Shown here piece after piece: positions 32,905 to 42,108 of a DNA stretch of 45,172 nucleotides. Where the stretch lies: NCBI GenBank assembly GCA_021296095.1, contig JAGWBB010000026.1, forward strand, positions 1-45,172, given 5' to 3'. The stretch is from Desulfurellaceae bacterium (lineage in GTDB: Bacteria; Desulfobacterota; Binatia; Bin18). The first letter of the stretch is position 1; each line of letters begins with the position of its first letter. A model generated the notes under the pieces. That model had not been told where the DNA came from. It saw only the letters and a list, made by a program, of their open reading frames with translations, and made no database searches. A program made the position numbers and the translations under genes.

Positions 32905-33666
32905 TCACTGGGCGACAAAGCCGCCGTCGACCGGCAGCTGGGTGCCGGTCACAAACGACGCGGCCGGCGAGCACAGCCAGACCACCGCCCGGGCGATTTC
33001 CTCGGGCTGGCCGATCCGCCCGACCGGATGGACGCTGGCGAAGCGCTCTTCGAGGTCGGGATTTTTCTGTAGCCCACGCTCGAACATCGGCGTCTTGATT
33101 ACCCCCGGACACACCGCGTTGACCCGAATGCCGGCCTTGGCGTATTCCAGGGCGGCCGTCTTGGTCAGGCCGTTCACCCCGTGTTTGCTGGCCACGTAGG
33201 CTGGGCCGTAGCGAAAGCCGACCAGGCCGGCGACCGAGGCGGTGTTGACAATCGCGCCCCCGCCGTGGCCGAGCATGTGCTGGATTTCGTACTTCATGCA
33301 CAGCCACACGCCTTTCAGGTTGATGCGAATGACCTGCTCCCAGCGCTCTTCCGCATAGTCGGCGGTCTTGGCCATGCCGCCCTCGATGCCGGCATTGTTG
33401 AACGCGCAGTCGAGACGGCCGTAGGTCTCGACGGTTTGCCCGATCAGGGCTTCGACCTGAGCCGCCTGGGTGACATCGGTTTTGATGAAGGTGGCCTGGC
33501 CGCCTGCGGCGCCGATGAGCCGGACCGTCTCCTGGCCGGCCTCAGCCAGCACATCCGACACCACCACCCGGGCGCCCTGGTGGGCGAACTCCAGCGCGGT
33601 CGCCCGGCCGATTCCGCCGCTGCCGCCCGTCACCAGAGCCGCCTGTCCGTCAAGCCTTCCTGCCAT
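32905..33666 (-). CDS. Short-chain dehydrogenase/reductase (SDR)
   Basis: 253 residues, classical SDR. Cofactor loop TGGSGGIGRA (about 14-23), FNNAGIEGG (Asn-Asn-Ala-Gly), and active-site Ser in NTASVAGLVG, with Tyr and Lys in YVASK. The C-terminal VDGGFVAQ is usual. Asp39-type residue in VVSDVLAE after the second strand favours NAD(H). ATG behind AGGAGAAACGAC. It starts 18 bp after the ammonium-transporter stop on the same strand, so it may be co-transcribed with amt, an odd pairing. Likely oxidises or reduces a hydroxyl/keto group in the neighbouring acyl-CoA or terpenoid pathway; substrate unknown. Confidence 0.92.
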   Translation of the reverse strand: MAGRLDGQAALVTGGSGGIGRATALEFAHQGARVVVSDVLAEAGQETVRLIGAAGGQATFIKTDVTQAAQVEALIGQTVETYGRLDCAFNNAGIEGGMAKTADYAEERWEQVIRINLKGVWLCMKYEIQHMLGHGGGAIVNTASVAGLVGFRYGPAYVASKHGVNGLTKTAALEYAKAGIRVNAVCPGVIKTPMFERGLQKNPDLEERFASVHPVGRIGQPEEIARAVVWLCSPAASFVTGTQLPVDGGFVAQ

Positions 33667-33684
33667 GTCGTTTCTCCTTTTCTC

Positions 33685-35094
33685 CTAGTCGGTGGACGCT
33701 GGTGCGCCGGCCCGCAGCTCCTCGACCTCGTCCGGGTCGGGCATGAGCACAAACTCGGGATAGGATTCGATGCCGAGTTCCATCGCATCCTGGCCGATCT
33801 CTTCGACGTTGCGCGCGACCCGAACGCCCAAGAGCTTTTCCAGGGCCAGCCAGGTCAGCCACGAAGTCCCGAACACGAAGACGCCGACCGCAACCACCCC
33901 CAGGAGCTGGACGCCGAGGTTTCCGCCGGCCGCGATGCAGACCGCCAGCGTGCCCCAGATGCCGGCGACCAGATGGGCCGGAATCGCCCCAACCACATCG
34001 TCCAGCTTCAGGGTCTCCAGCAGTTTGATGCCGCCCAGGCACAGTGCGCTGCCCAGCGCCCCGATGATGACCGCCCAATAATGCTCGACAATGTCGGGTC
34101 CGGCGGTAATCGACACCAGACCGGCAATAGCGCCGTTGAGGATGGCCAGCAGATCGATCCGGCCGAAGATGGGCCGCGACAGAAACAGGGCGGCCACGAC
34201 CCCTGCCGAGGCGGCCAGATTGGTGTTGGCCAGCACATTGCTCATAGCCACCGCATCGGTCACGCCGCCCAGGGCGAGTTGCGAGCCACCGTTGAAGCCG
34301 AGCCAGCCAAACCACAGGATCAGGACGCCCAGGGTCACCAGCGGCACGTTTGAGGGGGGCGTGATTTTGACGCCGCCGTCGGACCGAAACTTGCCTATTC
34401 TCGGCCCGACGATGATGACGCCGGCCAGCGCAGCCCAGCCGCCGGTCGAGTGCACGATGGTGGAGCCGGCGAAGTCCTGAAATCCCATCTGGTTGAGCCA
34501 GCCCTCCCCCCACGTCCAGGCGCCGACAATGGGGTAGATGATCGCCGTCAAAATAGCCGTAAAGGCCAGGAACGACCACAGCTTGACCCGCTCGGCCAGC
34601 GCCCCCGACACGATAGAGGCTGCGGTGGCGACAAAGACCATCTGAAAGAACCAGTCCGACATGGTCGCGTAGCTCTGGCCGAGGACTGCGGCCCGGGCTT
34701 CGTCCTGGCCGGACAACAGGGCCAGCTCATCCGCCGAGGGACCATACAGAAAGGAGACCGAGCCGATCCAGGCGCCGACATCGACGTACATGAGGTTGTA
34801 GCCGATGAAGTAGAAGGTCAGCCCGGCGATCGAGTACAGGCCGATGTTTTTGAGGCAGATGACAGACGCGTTCTTGGTCCGTACCGAGCCGGACTCCAGC
34901 ATGGTGAAGCCGGCGCACATCCACATCACCAGCGCGCCCCAGATGAGAAACGAGAAGGTGTTGAGGACAAACTGCGACTCGTCGTCTATGGCCGCCTGGG
35001 CGGTGTCGGCCAGCAACACGAGGCCGCCGAGCGCCGCCAATACGCCGGCTGCCAGCGGGCGATAGGCGCGCGGCCTTGATTCGTACCCGTTCAT
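33685..35094 (-). CDS. amt: Ammonium transporter (Amt family)
   Basis: 469 residues from ATG 35092-35094 behind GGGAGGCGAAC. The N-terminus has a signal-like segment (AAGVLAALGGLVLLADTAQA), then 11 membrane helices. Amt features seen: FAGSTIVHSTGGWAALAG (first pore His), HLVAGIWGTLAV (second pore His), and the CAGFTMLESGSVRTKN opening helix. The cytosolic tail ends EEIGQDAMELGIESYPEFVL. No glnK/PII gene is adjacent, unlike most bacterial amt loci. A longer in-frame start (35208) is open but lacks conservation. Imports ammonium for assimilation. Confidence 0.93.
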   Translation of the reverse strand: MNGYESRPRAYRPLAAGVLAALGGLVLLADTAQAAIDDESQFVLNTFSFLIWGALVMWMCAGFTMLESGSVRTKNASVICLKNIGLYSIAGLTFYFIGYNLMYVDVGAWIGSVSFLYGPSADELALLSGQDEARAAVLGQSYATMSDWFFQMVFVATAASIVSGALAERVKLWSFLAFTAILTAIIYPIVGAWTWGEGWLNQMGFQDFAGSTIVHSTGGWAALAGVIIVGPRIGKFRSDGGVKITPPSNVPLVTLGVLILWFGWLGFNGGSQLALGGVTDAVAMSNVLANTNLAASAGVVAALFLSRPIFGRIDLLAILNGAIAGLVSITAGPDIVEHYWAVIIGALGSALCLGGIKLLETLKLDDVVGAIPAHLVAGIWGTLAVCIAAGGNLGVQLLGVVAVGVFVFGTSWLTWLALEKLLGVRVARNVEEIGQDAMELGIESYPEFVLMPDPDEVEELRAGAPASTD

Positions 35095-35149
35095 GTTCGC
35101 CTCCCGGTTCGTGGTGGACCGCCCGCTGCTCTTGGTCACAACTGCGTCC

Positions 35150-35173
35150 CTATTCACATGCAATATGTTCCAT
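35150..35173 (-). promoter_or_regulatory. Seven-codon upstream mini-ORF with strong Shine-Dalgarno before amt
   Basis: AAGGAGGACAT leads straight into ATG (35171-35173), encoding MEHIACE and a TAG stop, 56 bp before the amt start and out of frame with it. The ribosome-binding site is stronger than that of amt. Candidate leader peptide for translational control, or a chance occurrence. Confidence 0.4.
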
Positions 35174-35217
35174 ATGTCCTCCTTTTCCCTTCCACAGCCT
35201 GAACACATGGCGGCTCT

Positions 35218-35688
35218 TCACCCGTCTTGGAGCAGGGCCTCCAACACTCTGCGCGGGTGGTCCGCGGCTTTGGCGACTTTCTTCCAGTGCTTTTTCACTT
35301 TGCCGTCCGGTCCTACCCAGACGGTCGAGCGGATGACGCCCAGCGTCTTTTTGCCGTACAGCGTTTTCTCACCGTAGGCCCCGTACTTGGTCATGACTTT
35401 CTTGTCGGGGTCGCACAGCAGCGAAAACGGCAGCCGGTGTTTGGTGACAAACTGTTGGTGTGAGGCTTGACTGTCGGGAGAGATGCCGAGCACGGTCGCC
35501 CGTCGCTCCTGGATAGCGTGCCAGACATCGCGAAAACCGCAGGCTTCTTTGGTACAGCCGGGGGTGTTGTCCTTGGGATAGAAGTACAGGATGACATCCC
35601 GGCCTCTGAAATCTTTGAGCGAGACCGGCTTCCCTTCCGCATCTTTGAGACGGAAGGCCGGGGCGGCTTTGCCTTCTTCGACCGGCAT
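35218..35688 (-). CDS. bcp: Thioredoxin-dependent peroxiredoxin (Bcp/PrxQ)
   Basis: 156 residues, normal PrxQ length. FYPKDNTPGCTKEACGFRD holds the peroxidatic Cys (in PGCT) and, five residues on, the resolving Cys of the atypical 2-Cys PrxQ type. The VLGISPDS and IRSTVWVGPDGKV blocks follow. Reduces peroxides with thioredoxin; cytosolic. ATG behind GGGAGGACACGACA. Single-gene unit upstream of amt on the same strand. Confidence 0.94.
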   Translation of the reverse strand: MPVEEGKAAPAFRLKDAEGKPVSLKDFRGRDVILYFYPKDNTPGCTKEACGFRDVWHAIQERRATVLGISPDSQASHQQFVTKHRLPFSLLCDPDKKVMTKYGAYGEKTLYGKKTLGVIRSTVWVGPDGKVKKHWKKVAKAADHPRRVLEALLQDG

Positions 35689-35790
35689 TGTCGTGTCCTC
35701 CCTGGTGTGACGGCTGGATTCGGGAGCCGGGCTGGTTGCGGAACACGGGCGGCCGACAAGGCTGGGACGGCTGCCCGGTCAGGGAACAGA

Positions 35791-35818
35791 CAAAAGCGCC
35801 GGGTGCAAACCCGGCGCT
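35791..35818 (-). terminator. Intrinsic terminator of the amidohydrolase gene
   Basis: AGCGCCGGGT (35795-35804) pairs perfectly with ACCCGGCGCT (35809-35818) over a 4-nt loop. On the minus strand it is followed by TTTTG. It lies about 43 bp past the amidohydrolase stop. Confidence 0.75.
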
Positions 35819-35860
35819 CATCTCAAGGATCAGAGCAGGAGAAACCCTGCTCGTGGGTGA

Positions 35861-37603
35861 TTAGGCAGCGGCCGTATCGTAGCTGCGCAGCATCTTGCCC
35901 GGCAACGCTCCGGTGCACTTCTGGCCCTCAAAGGTGATACCACCGTTGACGATCGTATAGTGGTAGCCGTCCGCCTTCTGGACTCGCCGCCAGTCGTTGT
36001 TCGGCAGATCGGTGACGATCTCCGTCGGCAACACCTGGAGCTTCTCCAGATCATAGACGATGATGTCAGCCGGCATGCCCTCACGCAGCCAGCCGCGGTC
36101 GCGGATGCCAATCGCCCAGCCCAGCATGGTCGACAGCCGCCAGTGCGCCTCTTCCAGGCTCATGAGCTGCTTGTCGCGCACCCAGTGGCCCAGGAAGTGG
36201 GTCGGATAGCGACCGGTGGTCAGGAACTTGGTATGGGCGCCACCGTCCGAAGCGCCAATCAGGCTCATCGGATGCTTGACGATCTCGCTCACCGCTTCCT
36301 CATCGCCGTTGATGAAGTCGTGCAGGGCAAATTCGGTTCCCAGGTTCTCCTCGACCGCCAAGTCCAGCATGGTGTCAACCGGAGATTTCCCCAGCTCCTG
36401 GGCGACCTCGGCTATGGTCCGGCCCTCCAGGTGCTTGTTCTTTTCCAGACACACCTCGGCGATGGTGGTCTTGTCCCAGTTGAAGAGGGATATCTGGGCA
36501 GCTTCGCCGTCATCCCGCCTCTTCTCCATGAGGGTCGGGGTATTGTCCATATCCCGCCTCAGGGCCGGGCGTCGGGACGGGTCAGACAGCTTGGCCTTGC
36601 GCTCTTCGTGGGTGCCGACCGTGGCTTCATTCCAGGCCGGCAGCTGGTCAAACAGCCCGACGGTCTCAAATTTGAACTCAAATTCGATCGGCAGGCAGAT
36701 ATTGACCGGCAGCACCACAGCTTCGTTGAAAACCTCTTCTGTCCACTTCAGCTGGTCGCGCCAGACAGTCGGGTTGGTGGGATCATAGATAATAGCGTTC
36801 CAGTTCACCGGCCGGCCGCTGGTCTTGGCCAGCTCGACCAGGAAATCCCGCCCCAGACCCTGCAGGGCGTGGCCCATGGTCCACTCAATCGAGCCGCGGT
36901 TGAACTCGCGCATGACCTTGGCCATTTCCAGAAACTCTTCGCGCGGGGCCACGTGGGTCGGCAGATAGCCGCCGTCGTAGTCGCGGTTGGCCATGCTGAA
37001 GCTGGCCGAGAAGCCAAAGCCGCCGGCCTCGATGCCTTCGCGTACCAGGTGCTTCATCTGAGCGACCTGATCCGAGGTGGCCTTGTAGTTCGGATCGCGG
37101 GCTGCGTCCGTGCCCATCACCCAGGCGCGCAGCGGCGAGTAGGGAATGAGCGAGGCGGCATTCACCCCTGTTCCATGCTGGTCAATGCTGTTCAGAAATT
37201 CGGGAAAAGTCTCCCAGTCCCAGCGCATCGACGCCTGCATAATGGACATCGGGATCGTCTCGGTGCGCTCCATGCGCAGCATCGCCCGCTCGCGATCCTC
37301 GGGCCGGACCGGGGCAAAGCCAAAACCGCAGTTGCCGATGGCGACGCTCGTCACCCCGTGCCAGCCGGACAGCGTGGCATACGGATCCCAGCCGGTCAGC
37401 GCCGCGTCGTAGTGGGTGTGGATGTCCATGAATCCGGGAGCCACGACCAGCCCGGTGGCATCAATGACGCGCTGGGCGCTGCCCTGAACATTGCCCATCG
37501 CCGCGATCTTGCCATCCCGGATGCCGATGTCCCCTCGGAACGCGGGCATCCGCAAGCCATCAACGATCTTGCCGTTTTTAATAAGCAGATCATAATCAGC
37601 CAT
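35861..37603 (-). CDS. N-acyl-D-amino-acid deacylase-like amidohydrolase
   Basis: 580 residues from ATG 37601-37603, which has a strong AAGGAGGATCGC; an ATG seven codons upstream lacks this. The N-terminus is typical of cyclic amidases and D-aminoacylases (DLLIKNGKIVDG), then a metal site DIHTHYD, and DPYATLSGWHGVTSVAIGNCGFGFAP as in D-aminoacylases. A C-terminal GVPADI-type segment (REGMPADIIVYD) rebuilds the small beta domain. A Zn-dependent hydrolase of an amide or N-acyl-D-amino acid is expected. Ends in an intrinsic terminator; divergent from the M81 peptidase. Substrate uncertain. Confidence 0.88.
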   Translation of the reverse strand: MADYDLLIKNGKIVDGLRMPAFRGDIGIRDGKIAAMGNVQGSAQRVIDATGLVVAPGFMDIHTHYDAALTGWDPYATLSGWHGVTSVAIGNCGFGFAPVRPEDRERAMLRMERTETIPMSIMQASMRWDWETFPEFLNSIDQHGTGVNAASLIPYSPLRAWVMGTDAARDPNYKATSDQVAQMKHLVREGIEAGGFGFSASFSMANRDYDGGYLPTHVAPREEFLEMAKVMREFNRGSIEWTMGHALQGLGRDFLVELAKTSGRPVNWNAIIYDPTNPTVWRDQLKWTEEVFNEAVVLPVNICLPIEFEFKFETVGLFDQLPAWNEATVGTHEERKAKLSDPSRRPALRRDMDNTPTLMEKRRDDGEAAQISLFNWDKTTIAEVCLEKNKHLEGRTIAEVAQELGKSPVDTMLDLAVEENLGTEFALHDFINGDEEAVSEIVKHPMSLIGASDGGAHTKFLTTGRYPTHFLGHWVRDKQLMSLEEAHWRLSTMLGWAIGIRDRGWLREGMPADIIVYDLEKLQVLPTEIVTDLPNNDWRRVQKADGYHYTIVNGGITFEGQKCTGALPGKMLRSYDTAAA

Positions 37604-37865
37604 GCGATCCTCCTTTTTGCTCATGCGAGCAGGCTAATGGTGAAGCCAAAAAATGACGCGATGAAAAAATCCCCATGTGCTCGACCGCACTGCCGTGCAG
37701 CCTGTCATCCTCGGGTTCAAGAGACTCTCTGGCTTCTAGCACACCCGGGCCGGCTTTTACAATGGATGAAATGAGTAAACGTTCAGTCGGCCTCGGCGGT
37801 CGTCACGCTTGCCAGCTGCGGCCCGGAGGGGGTACACGTGGGGTGCATCAGAGGAGGGCTGTATC

Positions 37866-39329
37866 ATGCGTGTTGCCGTGGGTGGATATCTCACCTGTAC
37901 CAATTCCTTTGCCACCCAGACGGTGGGCTTGGAACGCTTCCAGGCCGCCACCCTGAGTGGCGAGCGGCTGCTCAGAACCGGCCGCGGCTGGAGTGCGATT
38001 GCCGGGCTTGTCGATATTGCCAGGGCCGAGGGCTGGGAGCTGGTGCCGCTCCAGTTCATCCTGCCCGGCATTGGGGGCAAGATCAGCCCCGAGGCCCACG
38101 ACTCTGCTAAAGAATCGTTCCGTTCCCTGCTGCGTCAGGCCGGGCGCGTGGACGGCGTGTTTTTGCAGCTCCATGGCGCGGCCGCAGCCGAGCATGTGGA
38201 TGACTGCGAGGGAGATTTCCTGGCAGCGGTGCGCGAGGTGCTGGGAGACACGACACCGCTTATTGCCTCCCTGGACGGCCATGCTAACGTCACCCCCCTC
38301 ATGGTTGAGCAGGCCAGTCTGCTGATCGGCGTCAAGACCAACCCGCACCATGATTTCGTGGCGGTTGGACGCGCGGCGGGCCGGGCGCTGGCCGGCATGT
38401 TTGCCGGCAGCCTTGCGCCGACCAGCGCCTGGGCTCAGCCGGCCCTGGCTCCGGCCCTGCAAAAGCTGTATATCGCCCCCGGCTGGCCCATGGATCAGCT
38501 CATGCGTCAGGCGCGTAACCTGGTGGCCGGCGATGCGCGTGTAGTGGATGTCTCGCTGCTGGGCGGCTTCTTCTGTTCCGATATCCCCGAGACCGGGATC
38601 AGCGTCACCGTGACCACCGACCGCGAGCCCGATCTGGCCCGGGATCTTGCCGAGCAGATCTCGGCAGCCTGCTGGGCCAGGCGCCACGCGTTTCAGGTCG
38701 ATGTCGTGTCGGTAGAGGACGGGGTCCGCGAAGCGATTGAGACCGCAGAAGGACCGGTCTTACTCGGCGACCTGGCCGACAGCGGTGGGGCGGGGACGCC
38801 CGGAGACGGAACGGTGCTGTTGGCCGAGTTGCTGAAACAGAACGCGCAGGGTGCGGTGGTCGGCAATATCACCGACCCGGCGGCGGTCCAGGCCGCGATC
38901 CGCGCCGGGATCGGCCGCCAGGTCACACTCACGGTTGGTGGCAAGGTTGATCGCTTCCACGGCGAGCCGGTGCAGATCGACGGCAGGGTGCGGGTGATCC
39001 ACGACGGGCGGTATGCTGCCGCCACCCGGTTCAACGCCGGCAACTACCGCCGGGGCGCGACCGTTGTCATCGACTGCGGCGGGCTGGAGGTGATTCTGAC
39101 CTCGCGGCCAACCCATGGCTTTGAGGTCAACCATTTTCGCAGCCTGGGCATTGAGCCGACCGCCCGGCAGATTCTGAGCTGCAAATCAGAGCTGCAACAC
39201 CGGGCCGCGTTTGAGGGCATCGCCAGCAAGATTATTGATGTGGATACGCCAGGGCTGGCCAACCAGATTCCGGGTCGCCTGCCGCACCGGAAGATTCGCC
39301 GCCCGGTGTTCCCGCTGGACGATATCTGA
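37866..39329 (+). CDS. M81 family metallopeptidase (MlrC / microcystinase C-like)
   Basis: 487 residues from ATG 37866 behind GAGGAGGGC. MlrC features: TCTNSFATQTV near the start (the usual E-x-N-TF block is altered), LQLHGAAAAEHVDDCEGD, and SLDGHANVTPLM with the Asp and His metal ligands. Then NPHHDFVAVG with the third ligand His, and a C-terminal half with DLADSGGAGTPGDGT. MlrC linearises or degrades microcystin peptides in Sphingomonas; most relatives have unknown substrates. Cytosolic, no signal peptide. Divergent from the D-aminoacylase-like gene, suggesting shared breakdown of modified peptides (inference). Confidence 0.9.
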   Translation: MRVAVGGYLTCTNSFATQTVGLERFQAATLSGERLLRTGRGWSAIAGLVDIARAEGWELVPLQFILPGIGGKISPEAHDSAKESFRSLLRQAGRVDGVFLQLHGAAAAEHVDDCEGDFLAAVREVLGDTTPLIASLDGHANVTPLMVEQASLLIGVKTNPHHDFVAVGRAAGRALAGMFAGSLAPTSAWAQPALAPALQKLYIAPGWPMDQLMRQARNLVAGDARVVDVSLLGGFFCSDIPETGISVTVTTDREPDLARDLAEQISAACWARRHAFQVDVVSVEDGVREAIETAEGPVLLGDLADSGGAGTPGDGTVLLAELLKQNAQGAVVGNITDPAAVQAAIRAGIGRQVTLTVGGKVDRFHGEPVQIDGRVRVIHDGRYAAATRFNAGNYRRGATVVIDCGGLEVILTSRPTHGFEVNHFRSLGIEPTARQILSCKSELQHRAAFEGIASKIIDVDTPGLANQIPGRLPHRKIRRPVFPLDDI

Positions 39330-39403
39330 AGCCGACACGAGGAGGGGCCGTGGACATTCGTCAAATCGACCCCGGCCGGGATGCCCGGTCCTTTCGATTG
39401 CCC

Positions 39404-40705
39404 CTATTGCCTGTCGTGCAGAAGATGGAGGTTGAGGCTCACCCACGCCGCCGCAGCCAGACAGCCCGCGCCGGTCAGGGCGACGGTCAGGGGTGCGCCG
39501 ATGTAGGGCGCCAAGGTTCCTGACAACAGGCTGCCGACCGGGGCGGCGCCCATGATCATGATGAAGTACAGGCTCATCACCCGGCCCCGCAGGTGGTCTG
39601 GGGCGATGGTTTGCAGCAGGGTGTTGACGGCAGCCATCGGAACCATAAAGCCTGAGCCGACCAGGGGCAGGATCAGCAGCGACAGCCACAGGTTACGAGA
39701 GTAGGCAAACAGGATGAGCCCCAGGCCAAACCGGACCAGGGCAAACGCAATCGCTCGACCCATCCTGTCGGTCCCGCGATGCCGGGCCAGAAAGCTGACC
39801 CCGATCACCGCGCCGATCCCGGCCGCGCCCATGAGCAGGCCCATGCCGCTCGGTCCGCTGTCGAGAATATCCTTGGCAAACACCGGCATGAGGACGGTAT
39901 AGGGCGTGCTGAGCAGACCGACCAGCCCGATCAAGACCAGGGGCAGGCGGATGGACGGCGTGCGGATGGCGTACACAAGCCCTTCGTGGATAAAGGCCAA
40001 AACCGACGTCTTTGAGGCGGCCGTGCGGGTCCGGGGCGGCAGCCGCATGGCCAGAAACCCGCCGATAATGGCCAGGTAGGACAGTGCGTTGACCGAAAAA
40101 CACGCCCCTTCCCCGGCTTGGGCCACGATAATGCCGGCCAGCGCCGGACCCAGAATCCGGGCGCCGTTGACCAGGGCCGAGTTGAGCGCGATTGCGCTGG
40201 GCAAATCCTCTCGGCCGACGATTTCCATCAGAAAGCTCTGCCGGGCCGGCATCTCAAAGCTCTGGACTATGCCGGCAAACAGGGCCAGAAAAAACACCTG
40301 CCAGGCCGTAATCCAGCCGCCCAGGGTCAGGACGCTCAGCACCGCAGCCTGAAGCATGGCCAGCACGAGCATGAGCAGGATGACGTGGTAGCGGTTGAAG
40401 CGGTCGGCCACCACGCCCGCGAACAGACCCAGCAGCAGCGAGGGAAACTGCCCGGCAAACGACACCAGGCCGAGCATGAATGCGGACTGGGTCAGCTGGT
40501 AGACCAACCAGCCCTGGGCCACCCATTGCATCCAGAAGCCGGTCCGGGAGACGAACTGACCGATAAAGAACAGCCGGAAGTTGCGGTGCTGGAGCGCACG
40601 CAGACTGTAGGGCAGTTGCCAGCCATAGGCGCTGGCCGGTGCAGGCGGTGCAGGTTCGGCTTCTTGGAGTTGTGTATGGGCGAGAGGTGCCGGCTTGGAT
40701 AACAC
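39404..40705 (-). CDS. MFS exporter, EntS/DUF894-like
   Basis: 433 residues, twelve helices. The N-terminal cytoplasmic tail ends in LRALQHRNFRLFFIGQFVSRTGFWMQW, typical of the enterobactin-exporter-like (EntS, DUF894) branch. The helix 2-3 loop has GLFAGVVADRFNRYH (motif A), and RGRVMSLYFIMIMGAAPVGS is in helix 10-11. Likely a proton-driven exporter of siderophores or drugs. Convergent with the M81 gene; its promoter region faces the LLM gene. Confidence 0.9.
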   Translation of the reverse strand: MLSKPAPLAHTQLQEAEPAPPAPASAYGWQLPYSLRALQHRNFRLFFIGQFVSRTGFWMQWVAQGWLVYQLTQSAFMLGLVSFAGQFPSLLLGLFAGVVADRFNRYHVILLMLVLAMLQAAVLSVLTLGGWITAWQVFFLALFAGIVQSFEMPARQSFLMEIVGREDLPSAIALNSALVNGARILGPALAGIIVAQAGEGACFSVNALSYLAIIGGFLAMRLPPRTRTAASKTSVLAFIHEGLVYAIRTPSIRLPLVLIGLVGLLSTPYTVLMPVFAKDILDSGPSGMGLLMGAAGIGAVIGVSFLARHRGTDRMGRAIAFALVRFGLGLILFAYSRNLWLSLLILPLVGSGFMVPMAAVNTLLQTIAPDHLRGRVMSLYFIMIMGAAPVGSLLSGTLAPYIGAPLTVALTGAGCLAAAAWVSLNLHLLHDRQ

Positions 40706-40843
40706 GGTCTGAGCCTATGCGCCGAGCCCTGGGCTGTCAATGAAAAGGGAGAAAAGGGCAGGGTCAGGCCGCAGTCCTGTCCGCGACCCGTTGGCCCGTG
40801 TGCCAGTCCTTGGTATAAGACACCCACAGAGGAGGGCACACGC

Positions 40844-41725
40844 ATGGAAGTTGGCGTTTTAGTGACCGCTACCGCCCAGAGCGGCGATCTAGCCGAGGTC
40901 GCCCGACGGGTCGAAGCCGAGGGCTTTGATTCGCTGTGGATTCCCGAGCATCCGGTCATTCCGGTTGGCCACCAGACCCCTTTTCCGGGAGCTGCGGACG
41001 GGCAGCTGCCGGAGCATTACAACCGCTGGGCCGACCCGTTTATCGCCCTGACCGTGGCGGCAACGGTGACGACAAAGGTCAAGCTGGGGACTGGCATCTG
41101 CCTGCTGCCCGAACGGGAACCGCTGGTCACGGCCAAAACCATCGCCAGTCTCGACCTGTACTCCGGCGGGCGGGTGGTGATCGGAGCCGGGGCCGGCTGG
41201 TTGCGAGAAGAAACCGAAGTCCTGGGAACGGAATTCCGGCTGCGCTGGAAGCGTATGCGGGAGACGGTCGAGGCGATGAAGGTCTTGTGGACCCAGCCGG
41301 AAGCCGCCTATGAGGGCGATCTGGTCCGTTTTCCGGCCGTCCGCTGTGAGCCGAAACCCGCTCAGCCCGGCGGGCCGCCGGTCCTGCTCGGCGCCCACGG
41401 CCCAAAGGCATTGGAACGGGTGGCGCGCAGCTATGACGGCTGGTTTCCGCTGGTCCAGAGTCCCGACGCTTTTGACAGGCAGATGACAAGCCTGCGCCAG
41501 CTGACCACAGAGGCGGGCCGTGACCCGGACGGCTTACACATCACGATCATCGTCGATCCGGGAGAGAACGGTCCCTCAGAAGACGAACTCAAGCGCTACC
41601 GGGACGCCGGAGCGCAGGGTGTCGTGACCTTCTCCCAGCAGATGGGCACCGAGATTGCGGATGGCGGGGCCATGACCTGGATTGACCGGGTGCTGCCCAC
41701 GGTCGAGCGGGCGCAGCGGGTGTAG
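40844..41725 (+). CDS. LLM-class F420-dependent oxidoreductase
   Basis: 293 residues, luciferase-like monooxygenase TIM barrel. Seen: EVARRVEAEGFDSLWIPEHP, TKVKLGTGICLLPEREPLVTAKTIASLDLYSGGRVVIGAGAGW, and EPKPAQPGGPPVLLGAHGPKALERVAR. These match the TIGR03619-type F420-dependent subgroup. Cofactor F420 versus FMN cannot be settled from this alone. ATG behind AGAGGAGGGCACACGC. Single gene. Substrate unknown; such enzymes are abundant in Tectomicrobia- and Binatota-like genomes. Confidence 0.9.
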   Translation: MEVGVLVTATAQSGDLAEVARRVEAEGFDSLWIPEHPVIPVGHQTPFPGAADGQLPEHYNRWADPFIALTVAATVTTKVKLGTGICLLPEREPLVTAKTIASLDLYSGGRVVIGAGAGWLREETEVLGTEFRLRWKRMRETVEAMKVLWTQPEAAYEGDLVRFPAVRCEPKPAQPGGPPVLLGAHGPKALERVARSYDGWFPLVQSPDAFDRQMTSLRQLTTEAGRDPDGLHITIIVDPGENGPSEDELKRYRDAGAQGVVTFSQQMGTEIADGGAMTWIDRVLPTVERAQRV

Positions 41726-42108
41726 GCACCTGCCATGGCGCATTGACGCGTGTACGCCCGCATCCGTCCGCGACTCGGGAGCCTGAAGATATCCTCCCCC
41801 AACGCGAAATCGGCCATGGGATTGAGCGCCGGGCAAGCCGAGAATTGTTGGAGCCGGCATACTGCGGACGGTGCTTGCTTCGCTCGACATGTCTCGACTG
41901 TCTTCATCCCGGCGTGGTGTTGCTTGGAGAGTGGATATGGCCTTGTTGCAATGATTCGTGTATGCTGAGCCGTCGCTGACCCGGGCAAGAACCCCGAAGA
42001 GAAAGGGATAGAAAAAACGGACGAGTGGGAGTTCTGCCCTAGCTATAAGCTTACATGCATTTCGTACGCATGTTTTTGGCGGCTAGCGCACTTCACGATG
42101 CTGTGTCG
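41726..42108. other. Gene-free intergenic stretch
   Basis: About 380 bp. Small open frames on both strands lack ribosome-binding sites and recognisable motifs. ACATGC (42052-42057) and GCATGT (42068-42073) could form a weak hairpin followed by T5, possibly ending the LLM transcript. Confidence 0.4.

Noticed and set aside
41740-41990. Short proteins in the space after the LLM gene (both strands)
   Set aside because: No ribosome-binding site, no motif, and overlapping frames of equal length on both strands.
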